Of a DNA stretch of 6,663 bases, positions 6,539-6,663 are shown one piece after another. Below the pieces are notes generated by a model. That model was not told where the DNA came from. It made no database searches and saw only the letters and a list, made by a program, of their open reading frames with translations. Both the position numbers and the translations under genes were made by a program. The stretch spans positions 1 to 6,663 of the forward strand of contig CALIEL010000243.1 in the NCBI GenBank assembly GCA_938022235.1, given 5' to 3'. Position 1 is the first letter of the stretch; every line of letters starts with the position of its first letter. Source of the stretch: Oribacterium parvum (GTDB lineage Bacteria; Bacillota; Clostridia; Lachnospirales; Lachnospiraceae).

Positions 6539-6572
6539 TTATTATTTAATTTTTGTCTCCGATATATATACT
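6539..6572 (+). promoter_or_regulatory. Sigma-28-like promoter candidate for a late flagellar gene beyond the window
   Basis: TCCGATAT (6558-6565) matches 7 of 8 of the sigma-28/SigD -10 consensus GCCGATAT. The -35 region at the usual 15-bp distance is TTAT (6539-6542), only a partial match to TAAA, so sigma-28 assignment is uncertain. A sigma-A-like TATACT (6567-6572) overlaps downstream but lacks a good -35. The position, after a strong terminator and A-tracts at the end of a fliD/fliS locus, suits flagellin or another late gene to the right. Confidence 0.5.
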
Positions 6573-6575
6573 GTA

Positions 6576-6663
6576 ACAAGAATAAAACAAAAAAACTTGC
6601 TACGGAGCATCTCTTCCGAAGGGAGAGGACATTGGTCTTCGGACCGTAACCGCCGAAAGGCAC
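6576..6663 (+). promoter_or_regulatory. Structured 5' leader RNA candidate, runs off the window
   Basis: An A-rich start is followed by four consecutive hairpins: TGCT[ACGG]AGCA (6598-6609), CTCTTCC[GAA]GGGAGAG (6611-6627, one G-U), GGTC[TTCG]GACC (6634-6645, a stable cUUCGg tetraloop) and GCC[GAAA]GGC (6652-6661, a GNRA tetraloop). A competing pairing TCCGAAG (6615-6621) with CTTCGGA (6637-6643) would break hairpins 2 and 3. No reading frame with a start and ribosome binding site is present. It is more G/C-rich than its surroundings. It matches no riboswitch class I can name; it may be a flagellin mRNA leader or a separate small RNA. Confidence 0.5.

Noticed and set aside
6621..6663. Resemblance to a glycine riboswitch (GGGAGAG followed later by CGCCGAAAGG)
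   Set aside because: The GGAGAG segment is paired in a local hairpin, the conserved CCGAAGG-x-GCAA core is not matched exactly, and the rest of the aptamer is not in the window. It should be re-examined if the next gene proves to be a glycine gene.
6590..6663. Cyclic di-GMP riboswitch in the right-edge leader
   Set aside because: This was attractive because of the flagellar context, but the conserved GGCAAACC and GGGACGCAAAGCC segments of class I and the class II core are absent.
6597..6663. Coding sequence starting at the TTG at 6597
   Set aside because: The frame is open to the edge but no ribosome binding site precedes it (only an A-run), and the region is dominated by hairpins with stable tetraloops.
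1..6663. CRISPR arrays, tRNA or rRNA genes, insertion sequences, prophage or defence genes
   Set aside because: No regularly spaced repeats, cloverleaf, rRNA segments, transposase or terminal inverted repeats with target duplications were seen on either strand.

Overview
The window is a slice of a chromosomal flagellar locus, most likely from a motile Gram-positive Clostridia of the Lachnospiraceae type. This rests on AT-leaning codon use, AGGAG-type ribosome binding sites, short A/T-rich spacers with rho-independent terminators, and Clostridia-style FliD and FliS sequences. I cannot name a genus. All five convincing genes are on the + strand.

Layout. (1) 1-1739: 3' part of fliD, the filament cap; the reading frame is open to the left edge, so the gene begins outside the window. 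(2) 1740-1923: a long A/T-rich terminator-like hairpin, then a sigma-A-like promoter. (3) 1924-3153: a complete dicarboxylate/amino acid:cation symporter of the glutamate-transporter (SDF) family, sitting between fliD and fliS. (4) 3154-3318: a weak terminator candidate and a possible promoter. (5) 3319-3726: fliS, the flagellin export chaperone. (6) 3725-3760: a strong hairpin that begins inside the fliS stop codon. (7) 3780-4220: a small helical/coiled-coil protein I cannot assign, in a position where FliT/FlgN-type chaperones often lie. (8) 4310-6349: a 679-residue two-part protein, with an N-terminal region resembling the NTP_transf_5 nucleotidyltransferase family but lacking the expected catalytic acidic pair, and a long charged, low-complexity C-terminal tail. 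(9) 6350-6663: a clear terminator, inverted repeats and spaced A-tracts, a sigma-28-like -10 element, and a leader with four closely spaced short hairpins, running off the right edge.

Taken together, FliD caps the growing filament and FliS keeps flagellin unfolded for export. The two small-to-large genes after fliS probably serve flagellar assembly or surface modification, by position only. The strong promoter-like region and leader at the right edge would suit a highly expressed late flagellar gene such as flagellin, but that gene is not in the window. The most interesting items are the structured leader (6598-6661), the degenerate nucleotidyltransferase with its acidic tail, and the symporter placed between fliD and fliS.
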